Assembly (NCBI GenBank): GCA_946480585.1
Contig: CAMLKQ010000116.1
Span: 1 to 7,006, forward strand
From: an uncultured Kangiella sp.
Lineage (GTDB): Bacteria > Pseudomonadota > Gammaproteobacteria > Enterobacterales > DSM-103792
Length of the DNA: 7,006 nt
Direction: 5' to 3'
Below are positions 1 through 5,942 of this stretch, piece after piece. The position numbers and the translations under genes were made by a program. The stretch's first letter is position 1, and the number at the start of each line of letters is the position of its first letter. The notes below the pieces were generated by a model. That model ran no database searches, was not told where the DNA came from, and was given only the letters and a program-made list of their open reading frames with translations.

Positions 1-506
1 GACTGCTGCTGGTAGCCAAACACGCCATTGCTGTTGGCCTGGGCAATGAAACCGGCGTTGTCTTGCAGGAAACCGGCGGCGACCAAACCGTTTTTGCGCG
101 CCGGCTCAAGGCTGTCGGCGGCGGCTTGGGCGCGCTGATCGGCAGTGATTTTCGCGGTGCTTTCGTGAAAAGTGTTGCTCGGTTTGTAGGTCTGCTTGGC
201 AACTGCCGGCATGAATTCCGGATTTTCCGGCGCCAGTTTGGCAAGCTCTTCCGCGCGGCGAACCGCACGCTCCAGGCCGGCATCGTCCAGTTCATTGGTG
301 GTCACGGTGCCCTGACGCTTGCCATAGGCAACGGCTACCACCAGCTGGATATCGTCCACCAGACCACTGGTCGACACGGTGTTGCGGGCAAAACGGATGT
401 TGCCGGTGCGGCCACCGGTCAGCGCCACTTCACACTGATCGGCCTTGGCCAAGCTCAGTACTTTGTCGCAAATGCGCTTGGCTTCTGCTTCGGTCATCAT
501 GCTCAT
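1..506 (-). CDS. TldE/PmbA-type subunit of a TldD/TldE metalloprotease, N-terminal 168 residues (3' end beyond window)
   Basis: The reverse strand from ATG 506 reads MSMMTEAEAKRICDKVLSLA and stays open to the window edge. The visible part resembles the first domain of the PmbA/TldD family: an early strand-helix unit, a segment GNIRFARNTVSTSG (about residues 36-49), then VVAVAYGKRQGTVTT and LERAVRRAEELAKLAPENPEF. In the E. coli pair, TldE (PmbA) lacks the zinc motif and acts with TldD as a heterodimer that cuts unfolded peptides; the same role is inferred here. ATG 506 is chosen because AGGAG (514-518 on the plus strand) lies 7 bases upstream; ATGs at 500 and 497 are less well spaced. The gene starts 15 bases after the TAA of the adjacent TldD gene, so the two are almost certainly co-transcribed. 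Unlike its two TldD neighbours it has no Tat or Sec signal at the N terminus. It could formally be a second TldD-like protein, since the C-terminal two thirds are not visible. Confidence 0.88.
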   Translation of the reverse strand, partial: MSMMTEAEAKRICDKVLSLAKADQCEVALTGGRTGNIRFARNTVSTSGLVDDIQLVVAVAYGKRQGTVTTNELDDAGLERAVRRAEELAKLAPENPEFMPAVAKQTYKPSNTFHESTAKITADQRAQAAADSLEPARKNGLVAAGFLQDNAGFIAQANSNGVFGYQQQ

Positions 507-521
507 TCTCGTTCTCCTGAC

Positions 522-2159
522 TTAGCCAATCTTGCGTGCCGTGTTGATGACATTGATGCCGTTGAAACGCGCGGTCGATGCGCCATGCGAAACGGCGCTG
601 ATCTGACCCGGCTGGCCTTTGCCATCAAAGAAGGAACCGCCCATGCGCCAGTCGCGCTCGTCGCAGATCGCGCTGCAGGCATTCCAGAAATCCTGGGTGT
701 TGGCCTGATAGGCAACATCTTCCAGCTCGCCGACGATCTGACCGTCCTTGATTTCATAGAACAACTGGCCACCAAACTGGAAGTTGTAACGCTGCTGATC
801 GATCGAGAACGAACCGGCACCCACAATGTAGATGCCTTTCTTGACGTCCTTGATCATTTCGTCCGGCGTCAGTTTGTCTTTGCCCGGCGCCAGCGATACG
901 TTCGGCATGCGCTGGAACTGCACGCTGCTCCACGAGTCGGCATAGCAGCAACCGTGCGACTCTTTCTCGCCCAGCATGTGCACTTGATCGCGAATGGCCT
1001 GGTAATTGACCAGAATGCCGTCCTTGACCAGATCCCAACGCTTGCAAGTGACGCCTTCATCGTCGTAACCCACGGCACCGAGTGAACCCATCTCGGTCTT
1101 ATCGGCATACAGGTTGACGATCTTGGAGCCGTACTGGAATTTCTTGCTCTGCCATTTGTCGAGCGTGGCAAAGCTGGTGCCGGCGTAGTTGGCTTCGTAG
1201 CCGAGCACGCGGTCGAGTTCGAGCGGGTGACCGACCGACTCGTGTGTGGTCAGGTACATGTGCTCCGGCGACAGCACCAGATCATATTTGCCGGCTTCCA
1301 CCGATTTGGCGGTCAGTTTGGCCTTGGCCTGACGACCGGCCGCGCGGGCATCTTCGATAATGTCGTAGCTGTTCTTGTACAGCGTGGTGACGCCGCCAGC
1401 GGCTTGAATCTTGTCACTGGCGCTGCCATCGAGCCACTCGTAACCGCGGCCCACGGGCGCACCCAGCGATTGCCGCGAGCGGAATTTGCCAGTGCTCTTG
1501 TCCACTGCGGTGGCGAAGAATGGCACCCACAGCCGGTGCACGTCTTGATCGATATAGGAACCGTCGGTCGAGGCGAAATATTTCTGCTGGTTGACCTGGA
1601 ACATCACCGACTGGATGAAGCTCGCGCCGGATTCAAGCGCGGCCTTGTTGGCGGCGATCAGCAGATCGGCTTTTTCCTTGATCGGCACTGCGCGCCAGTC
1701 TTTCTTGTACGGGGTTTTCCAGCTGACTTCACCGACGCCTTTGACCGCCGCGAGACGGACCGGCTCGGTCAACAACCGGCTGTTGGCTTTGGCGATCGCC
1801 ACGGCCTGCTGGGCAGCGGCGGCAATGGCTTCTTTGGTCAGCGCGCTGGTGGCGGCAAAACCGTAGCAGCCGTTGGCGACGACCCGGACGCCGGCACCGA
1901 TCGACTCGGTGTTGACGACGTTCTCGACGTTGACATCACGAGTGGTGATGAACTGCTGCAGGTAGCGGCCAATGCGGACGTCGCAGTAGCTGGCACCGGC
2001 CTTGGTCGCGGCGTTGAGCGCGGCGTCGGCCAATTCCTTCTTGAAAGCCACCGCCATCGGTGCAAGCAAGTCTTCCGCGGCGATGGCACGGCCCATGACC
2101 GGCACCGTCATTGCACCGACACCTATACCGGTGATTTTCAGAAAATCGCGTCGTTCCAT
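522..2159 (-). CDS. Tat-exported TldD-type zinc metalloprotease, downstream copy (545 aa)
   Basis: This is a complete TldD-family (peptidase U62/PmbA-TldD) protein. The start ATG 2159 is preceded by AAGGAG (2166-2171) with a 6-base gap. An in-frame ATG at 2291 would add 44 residues in front of the signal motif and is rejected. The N terminus MERRDFLKITGIGVGAM has the twin-arginine pair at residues 3-4, a hydrophobic stretch and a plausible AIA cleavage site at residues 25-27, so export as a folded protein by Tat is likely. The first PmbA/TldD domain covers roughly residues 38-180. The HExxxH zinc motif is HESVGH at residues 306-311, in context TTHESVGHPLELD. A late cysteine ligand is probably C495 or C499 in FWNACSAIC, followed by GQPGQ. 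In known TldD two histidines of HExxxH and a late cysteine bind the metal, so all key residues appear present. It is about 80% identical by hand alignment to the copy at 2370-4004, and is followed after 15 bases by the TldE-like gene. Its natural substrate is unknown. Confidence 0.93.
   Translation of the reverse strand: MERRDFLKITGIGVGAMTVPVMGRAIAAEDLLAPMAVAFKKELADAALNAATKAGASYCDVRIGRYLQQFITTRDVNVENVVNTESIGAGVRVVANGCYGFAATSALTKEAIAAAAQQAVAIAKANSRLLTEPVRLAAVKGVGEVSWKTPYKKDWRAVPIKEKADLLIAANKAALESGASFIQSVMFQVNQQKYFASTDGSYIDQDVHRLWVPFFATAVDKSTGKFRSRQSLGAPVGRGYEWLDGSASDKIQAAGGVTTLYKNSYDIIEDARAAGRQAKAKLTAKSVEAGKYDLVLSPEHMYLTTHESVGHPLELDRVLGYEANYAGTSFATLDKWQSKKFQYGSKIVNLYADKTEMGSLGAVGYDDEGVTCKRWDLVKDGILVNYQAIRDQVHMLGEKESHGCCYADSWSSVQFQRMPNVSLAPGKDKLTPDEMIKDVKKGIYIVGAGSFSIDQQRYNFQFGGQLFYEIKDGQIVGELEDVAYQANTQDFWNACSAICDERDWRMGGSFFDGKGQPGQISAVSHGASTARFNGINVINTARKIG
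1123..1226. repeat. Near-identical paralogue tract (copy A; partner at 2971-3074)
   Basis: This stretch inside the downstream tldD copy matches 2971-3074 in the upstream copy at 102 of 104 positions, including an unbroken run of 65 bases (1123-1187 against 2971-3035). The two mismatches, at 1188 and 1212, do not change the protein. It encodes residues 312-346, just after the HExxxH motif. Flanking sequence differs at many synonymous positions, so the tract stands out against the rest of the gene pair. Confidence 0.8.
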
Positions 2160-2369
2160 TCTGGTCTCCTTGGCCCGTTTTGTTGTTGGTGCATGAAGTG
2201 GCGTATGAGGCAATGGCGCAAACGCGCCGTAACGGGGTGCCCGTACGCTAGCACCGGCAACTGACGCGGCTTGCCGGGCAATCGTTTGCATTTGTTACCA
2301 AGTTTGTCGCACCACCACCGCCGGCGGTCGGGCCAGTTGCGCCGGCCCAGCGTCGACGGCTGCTGCCGC
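2160..2369. other. Intergenic spacer between the two tldD copies; two adjacent hairpins, no clear promoter or terminator
   Basis: These 210 bases separate the stop of the upstream tldD copy from the start of the downstream copy. On the minus strand I find no hairpin followed by a T-run, so no intrinsic terminator, and no convincing -35/-10 pair. The spacer holds the ribosome binding site of the downstream copy (2166-2171) and two abutting hairpins: GGCGC-AAAC-GCGCC at 2215-2228, and an imperfect GTAACGGGGTGCCCGTAC at 2229-2246 with one bulged base. The transcript could run through from the upstream copy, making a three-gene operon with the TldE-like gene, but this cannot be decided from sequence alone. 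Confidence 0.5.
2166..2171 (-). promoter_or_regulatory. Ribosome binding site that sets the start of the downstream tldD copy
   Basis: The minus strand reads AAGGAG, then 6 bases, then ATG at 2159. This selects a start directly before ERRDFLK and excludes the longer in-frame reading from ATG 2291. Confidence 0.85.
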
Positions 2370-4004
2370 TCAGCCCAGCTTGCGAGCGGTATTAATCACA
2401 TTGATGCCATCAAAGCGCACCGTCGACGAGCCATGTGACACCGCGCTGACCTGCCCCGGCTGCCCCTTGCCATCAAAGAACGAGCCACCCATGCGCCAAT
2501 CGCGGGCATCGCAGATCGCGCTGCAGGCATTCCAGAATTCCTGGGTATTGGATTGATAGGCAACGTCTTCCAGCATGCCGGCGATTTGGCCGTCCTTGAT
2601 TTCATAGAACAATTGACCGCCAAACTGAAAGTTGTAGCGCTGCTGATCAATTGAATACGAGCCGCGGCCAATGATGTAAATGCCGTTCTTGATGTCCTTG
2701 ACCATCTCGTCCGGCGTCAGCGGCGCCTTGCCGGCAGCCAGTGAAATGTTGGGCATGCGCTGGAACTGGATGCTGCTCCAGGAATCGGCATAGCTGCAGC
2801 CGTGTGATTCCTTTTCACCGAGCATATGCACCTGATCGCGGGTCGCCTGGTAGTTGACCAGGATGCCGTCCTTGATCAGATCCCAGCGTTTGCACGGCAC
2901 ACCTTCATCGTCATAGCCGACGGCACCGAGCGAACCGGGTTCGGTTTTGTCGGCATAGAAATTGACGAGTTTGGAGCCGTACTGGAATTTCTTGCTCTGC
3001 CATTTGTCGAGCGTGGCAAAGCTGGTGCCGGCGTAATTGGCTTCGTAGCCGAGCACGCGATCGAGTTCGAGCGGATGGCCGACCGACTCATGCGTCGTGA
3101 GAAACAAATGCTCCGGCGCCAATACCAGATCGTACTTGCCCGGCAGCACCGATTTGGCGCTGAGTTTCTCCCGCGCTTGTTGGCCGGCAAGCCGGGCATC
3201 CTCGATGAGATCGTAGCTGTTTTGATACAGGGTAGTGACACCACCGGCGGCCCGGATCTTGTCTTCGGCGCGCGCATCCAGCCATTCATAGCCGCGCCCG
3301 ACCGGCTGCCCGAGCGCTTGTCGGCTGCGGAATTTTCCGCTGCTCTTGTCCACCGCGGTGGCGGTGAACGGTGCCCAGATCCGGTGAATGTCCTGATCGA
3401 TGTAAGAACCATCGGTCGAGGCAAAGTATTTCTGTTGGTTGATTTGAAACAGCTGCGAGCGCATGAAGCTGGCACCGGCAGCGAGCCCGGCCGCGTTGGC
3501 CGCGAGCAGCAATTCGACCTTGTCCTGGATCGGCACCTGCCGCCAATCTTTCTGGATCGGTGTTTTCCAGCTGACTTCACCGACCCCTTTGACTGGCGCC
3601 AGCCGCACCGGCTCGGTTTGCAAGCGGCTGTTGGCCTTGGCAATCGCCACCGCCTGCTGCGCGGCCGCAGCGACCGCATCGGCAGTCAGCTGATTGGTAG
3701 CGACAAAGCCGTAACAGCCTTTGGCAATCACCCGAATGCCGACCCCGACCGATTCGCTGTTCACCACATTTTCGACCGACTGGTCCCGGGTGGTGATGAA
3801 TTGCTGCAAGTAGCGGCCGATGCGCACATCGCAATAGCTGGCGCCGGCCTTGGTTGCCGCAGTCATGGCAGCATCGGCCAAGGCTTTCTTTGCTGCCAGT
3901 GCCAGTGGTGTCTGCAATTGTTCGGCCGCCAGCAACACCCGACCGGGCATCAGGCTAACGCCAACGCCGAAGCCGGAATACTTGAGAAAATCGCGACGCT
4001 CCAA
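2370..4004 (-). CDS. Tat-exported TldD-type zinc metalloprotease, upstream copy, TTG start (544 aa)
   Basis: This is a complete TldD-family protein, paralogous to the gene at 522-2159 (about 106 differences over 545 aligned positions, counted by hand). The start is placed at TTG 4004: AGGAGG (4010-4015) lies 5 bases upstream and the protein then begins (M)ERRDFLKYSGFGVG, exactly parallel to the other copy. No ATG occurs in frame until after the twin-arginine motif, and a farther TTG at 4043 would put the ribosome binding site inside the gene. Arginines 3-4 and the following hydrophobic stretch form a Tat signal; cleavage near LLAA (residues 24-27) is plausible. The zinc motif HESVGH is at residues 305-310 and the late cysteine candidates in FWNACSAIC are C494 and C498. 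All expected catalytic residues are present, so it is not a decaying copy. Differences from its paralogue crowd the N-terminal 300 residues, while residues 300-400 are nearly invariant. It is likely co-transcribed with the downstream tldD and tldE-like genes. Confidence 0.92.
   Translation of the reverse strand: MERRDFLKYSGFGVGVSLMPGRVLLAAEQLQTPLALAAKKALADAAMTAATKAGASYCDVRIGRYLQQFITTRDQSVENVVNSESVGVGIRVIAKGCYGFVATNQLTADAVAAAAQQAVAIAKANSRLQTEPVRLAPVKGVGEVSWKTPIQKDWRQVPIQDKVELLLAANAAGLAAGASFMRSQLFQINQQKYFASTDGSYIDQDIHRIWAPFTATAVDKSSGKFRSRQALGQPVGRGYEWLDARAEDKIRAAGGVTTLYQNSYDLIEDARLAGQQAREKLSAKSVLPGKYDLVLAPEHLFLTTHESVGHPLELDRVLGYEANYAGTSFATLDKWQSKKFQYGSKLVNFYADKTEPGSLGAVGYDDEGVPCKRWDLIKDGILVNYQATRDQVHMLGEKESHGCSYADSWSSIQFQRMPNISLAAGKAPLTPDEMVKDIKNGIYIIGRGSYSIDQQRYNFQFGGQLFYEIKDGQIAGMLEDVAYQSNTQEFWNACSAICDARDWRMGGSFFDGKGQPGQVSAVSHGSSTVRFDGINVINTARKLG
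2971..3074. repeat. Near-identical paralogue tract (copy B; partner at 1123-1226)
   Basis: This is the partner of the 104-base tract at 1123-1226, at a constant offset of 1848 bases. It lies within the upstream tldD copy and encodes the same residues just past HExxxH. Mismatches occur only at 3036 and 3060 and are synonymous. Confidence 0.8.
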
Positions 4005-4009
4005 GGCTA

Positions 4010-4015
4010 CCTCCT
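4010..4015 (-). promoter_or_regulatory. Consensus ribosome binding site for a TTG start
   Basis: The minus strand reads AGGAGG, then TAGCC, then TTG at 4004. A perfect Shine-Dalgarno core with a 5-base gap fits the rare start codon and fixes the N terminus directly at the Tat motif. Confidence 0.8.
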
Positions 4016-4085
4016 GACGTTCGGTTGTTCGGAACGGCGGCAACTGCCGTGCTGATCATACGGCTACCGGCAACCCATTCCGACG

Positions 4086-4113
4086 GTTCACTGCCTCATG
4101 GTTTGTTCACTGC
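4086..4113. repeat. Direct repeat GTTCACTGC x2, 19-base period, upstream of the tldD operon
   Basis: GTTCACTGC occurs at 4086-4094 and again at 4105-4113; on the minus strand this is GCAGTGAAC twice. The repeats lie about 80-110 bases before the TTG start of the upstream tldD copy, within the 163-base spacer (4005-4167) that should hold its promoter. A 19-base period puts both copies on nearly the same face of the helix, as for a regulator binding two half-sites. I cannot place a confident -35/-10 pair next to it, so an operator role is only inferred. The rest of the spacer shows no gene. Confidence 0.45.
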
Positions 4114-4167
4114 ATTCCGATAATGGCGACAAGACGTCCTGTGGTGTCATGTACCGAATATTGAAAT

Positions 4168-5037
4168 TCAGGTTTTGCCGCTTCGATAACTGTTCACCAC
4201 CACGGTAAAAGCGATCTGATCATGAATCGCCTGCCGGTTGGCATCCCAGAACACTTGGGCAAAACCCAGCAGACCGGTGGCAAAACCGGCGGCATAACCG
4301 CCGTAGCGGTTGAAGCTTTCCCACACCGTCAGCGGCCGGCCATTGAGTTTTACCACCCGCACACCAAACAGGCGCTTGCCCACCGTCTGGCCTTGCCACC
4401 ACGCCGTCAGCAACGAGAAATACACCGCGGCCCAGCCAAAACCAAAGCCAATGTCATCCAGCAACTGGCGCGCGGTTTCGATCAGGCTGAAACCGTCGTG
4501 TTCTTCTTTCAGCTTGGCATTTTCCGCACGCAGCGAACGGATTTCCGCTTCCAGTGGCGACAATTCGGTGGTCGCGATGCTGTCGGCTGCCGGTTCGCTC
4601 TCTTCTGCTGCCGGTGCGGCTTTGGCTTTTCTGTCATCGTCAAACAGCCAGTCCGATGCGGTTAATACGGCCCAACCGATGAAAATGGCCATCAACACTA
4701 CCGGTAATTTACCGACCGTCGCGAGTTGGCCATTGCCACTGTTCTGTTGCCGACGCCGGGTGATCAATTGATAGCTGAGCACCGCGAGCGCCACGGCCAG
4801 CAAGAAACTGCCGGCCTGACTCAGCATGCCGACAATGACGCCGTCGACGGCCCACGCCTTGGCGCGGTCAACCGGTTTGGCGAGTGGCTGACCGAGCAAC
4901 TCCGGGGCCACGAAGAATGCTTCCGGCGTCACCCGCTCGCGCGGATCGCTCGCAGCATCGTCTGCTGGCGTTGAACCGCCGGGCTGTGGCGGTGCCGGCG
5001 GGATCAGCCCCTTTTGGTCAGAAGCATGGGGTTCCAT
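4168..5037 (-). CDS. RDD-family inner-membrane protein with acidic/coiled-coil insertion (289 aa)
   Basis: RDD proteins are small membrane proteins with one conserved arginine and two aspartates; most have no known function, though some are linked to ion transport. Here the first motif is R58 with D65 seven residues later (VDRAKAWAVDG), and the last is RQAIHDQIAFTVVV with D273. Between them lies the typical GQTVGKRLFGVRVVKLNGRPL. Membrane segments are expected near 63-90, 110-130, 196-214 and 245-264. The N-terminal 45 residues are rich in proline, alanine and acidic residues. Residues 133-182 are charged, with an acidic Ala/Glu stretch and a heptad-like LEAEIRSLRAENAKLKEE; this interrupts the usual compact RDD layout. 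ATG 5037 is chosen because longer readings from TTG 5103 begin inside the terminator loop of the preceding gene; the ribosome binding site (GAGGG, 9 bases upstream) is weak. The neighbours do not reveal a function. Confidence 0.8.
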   Translation of the reverse strand: MEPHASDQKGLIPPAPPQPGGSTPADDAASDPRERVTPEAFFVAPELLGQPLAKPVDRAKAWAVDGVIVGMLSQAGSFLLAVALAVLSYQLITRRRQQNSGNGQLATVGKLPVVLMAIFIGWAVLTASDWLFDDDRKAKAAPAAEESEPAADSIATTELSPLEAEIRSLRAENAKLKEEHDGFSLIETARQLLDDIGFGFGWAAVYFSLLTAWWQGQTVGKRLFGVRVVKLNGRPLTVWESFNRYGGYAAGFATGLLGFAQVFWDANRQAIHDQIAFTVVVNSYRSGKT

Positions 5038-5052
5038 GAAATGCCGCCCTCT

Positions 5053-5062
5053 GCACATGTGC
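5053..5062. promoter_or_regulatory. Perfect 10-base palindrome GCACATGTGC just upstream of the RDD gene
   Basis: The palindrome lies 15 bases before the ATG of the RDD-family gene, between that start and the terminator of the lipoprotein gene. It could be a small operator, but a 10-base palindrome can occur by chance and no promoter elements are clear beside it. Confidence 0.2.
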
Positions 5063-5083
5063 GAATCAGCCCGCATCATCAGC

Positions 5084-5114
5084 AAATAAAAAGGCGACCG
5101 CAAGGGTCGCCTTT
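5084..5114 (-). terminator. Intrinsic terminator of the YiaD-like lipoprotein gene
   Basis: On the minus strand a perfect 10-base-pair stem, AAAGGCGACC with GGTCGCCTTT (5105-5114 and 5090-5099), closes a 5-base loop CTTGC and runs directly into TTTATTT. It lies about 30 bases after the lipoprotein stop codon. There is no T-run on the plus-strand side, so it works in one direction only. It separates the lipoprotein gene from the RDD gene, which must rely on read-through or on a promoter within about 45 bases. Confidence 0.93.
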
Positions 5115-5142
5115 GGTACTGCTGACAGCAGAAGCCCGCAGG

Positions 5143-5796
5143 TCAGTTCTGCTGCATCGGCACCAGATCCAGTTCGACGCGGCGGTTGGCGGCGCGACCG
5201 GCTTCGGTCTTGTTGTCAGCAATCGGCATGCTGCTGCCATAACCGCGTGCCGACAAGCGTTCACCGGCAACACCTTGCGAGCGCAGGTAGTTCGACACGG
5301 CCTGCGCGCGCTGCTGCGACAGCGTCTGGTTGTAATCGGCCTTGCCGGTGCTGTCGGTGTGGCCCGACACCATCAAGGTGGTGTCATCGAATTCTTTCAG
5401 CACTTTTGCCACCGAGCCGAGCACCGGATAGAAATCATCCTTGATCGCGGACTGGTTGGTCGGGAAGGTAATGTTGCCCGGCATCACCAGCTTGATCTCG
5501 TTGCCGATGCGCTGCACGCGCACGCCGGTGCCTTCCAGTTCTTGCCGCAGCTTGGCTTCCTGGGTATCCATGTAGACACCGACGCCAGCGCCAATCAGGC
5601 CGCAACCGGCGGCATACTTGAGCGCGGTCTCGCGATCCTTGCGGCTGCCGAGCGCGGCGCAGATGGCTGCCGAGATGCCGCCGTATTTGACGGCCTTGCT
5701 GGTCTGCTGCTCACCGGTGTACGGGTTCACGGTGCAGCCGTTCAGCATCAACACGCCACAGGCGGCGGCAGTCAACAATGTGAGTTTCAATTTCAT
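5143..5796 (-). CDS. yiaD: YiaD-like OmpA-family outer-membrane lipoprotein (217 aa)
   Basis: The protein resembles E. coli YiaD along its whole length (about 219 residues in that family): signal peptide MKLKLTLLTAAACGVLMLNG, lipobox LNGC with lipidated C21, then TVNPYTGE, a glycine- and alanine-rich hydrophobic segment (about 39-75), YMDTQEAKLRQELEGTGV, and an OmpA C-terminal domain (about 100-213). D148 in HTDSTG and R163 fifteen residues later match the residues OmpA uses to bind diaminopimelate of peptidoglycan; NRRVEL closes the domain. Threonine after the lipidated cysteine predicts sorting to the outer membrane. The start is ATG 5796, with AGGAG (5804-5808) 7 bases upstream; an in-frame extension to TTG 5946 has no signal peptide at its front and is rejected. 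Two extra cysteines in the glycine-rich part (C46, C65) are unusual for a periplasmic segment. A strong terminator follows. Confidence 0.93.
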   Translation of the reverse strand: MKLKLTLLTAAACGVLMLNGCTVNPYTGEQQTSKAVKYGGISAAICAALGSRKDRETALKYAAGCGLIGAGVGVYMDTQEAKLRQELEGTGVRVQRIGNEIKLVMPGNITFPTNQSAIKDDFYPVLGSVAKVLKEFDDTTLMVSGHTDSTGKADYNQTLSQQRAQAVSNYLRSQGVAGERLSARGYGSSMPIADNKTEAGRAANRRVELDLVPMQQN

Positions 5797-5901
5797 GGCG
5801 GCGCTCCTCTCTCTTTCCTGTTCGTTTTCTGGCCGCCACCACTCGGGCAGTGGCGTACCGCAGTACATACATTGGCCGGCAGTCTGGATCGGCCGTCGTG
5901 A

Positions 5902-5907
5902 ATTGTA
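5902..5907 (-). promoter_or_regulatory. Possible -10 element (TACAAT) for the lipoprotein gene
   Basis: TACAAT on the minus strand matches the -10 consensus at five of six positions and lies about 105 bases before the lipoprotein ATG, in the 146-base gap after the peptidase stop codon. No good -35 hexamer is found 16-18 bases upstream, so this is weak. The same gap holds a small hairpin, CCACT-CGGGC-AGTGG, at 5839-5853. Confidence 0.2.
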
Positions 5908-5942
5908 ACTGAACGGCGAGATTTTGCCGGTCGTTGCCTTGC

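Noticed and set aside
63..1085. Plus-strand open frame across the TldE-like gene and the end of the downstream tldD
   Set aside because: It spans two well-supported minus-strand genes and their junction, with no domain of its own.
1227..2264. Long plus-strand open frame (345 codons) opposite the downstream tldD copy
   Set aside because: It is antisense to a clearly conserved gene, has no recognisable domain and no good ribosome binding site. A matching antisense frame at 2826-4055 resembles it only because the two tldD genes are paralogues.
2160..2291. 44-residue N-terminal extension of the downstream TldD from ATG 2291
   Set aside because: It would put residues ahead of the Tat motif and run through the true ribosome binding site; the paralogue has no equivalent.
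2826..4055. Plus-strand open frame of 409 codons opposite the upstream tldD copy
   Set aside because: It is the complementary-strand shadow of a GC-rich conserved gene; its similarity to the 1227-2264 frame follows from the duplication.
4128..4145. Near-palindrome around GACGTC after the RDD gene, considered as a terminator
   Set aside because: It has mismatched arms, no loop and no T-run on the minus strand, so it is not a credible intrinsic terminator.
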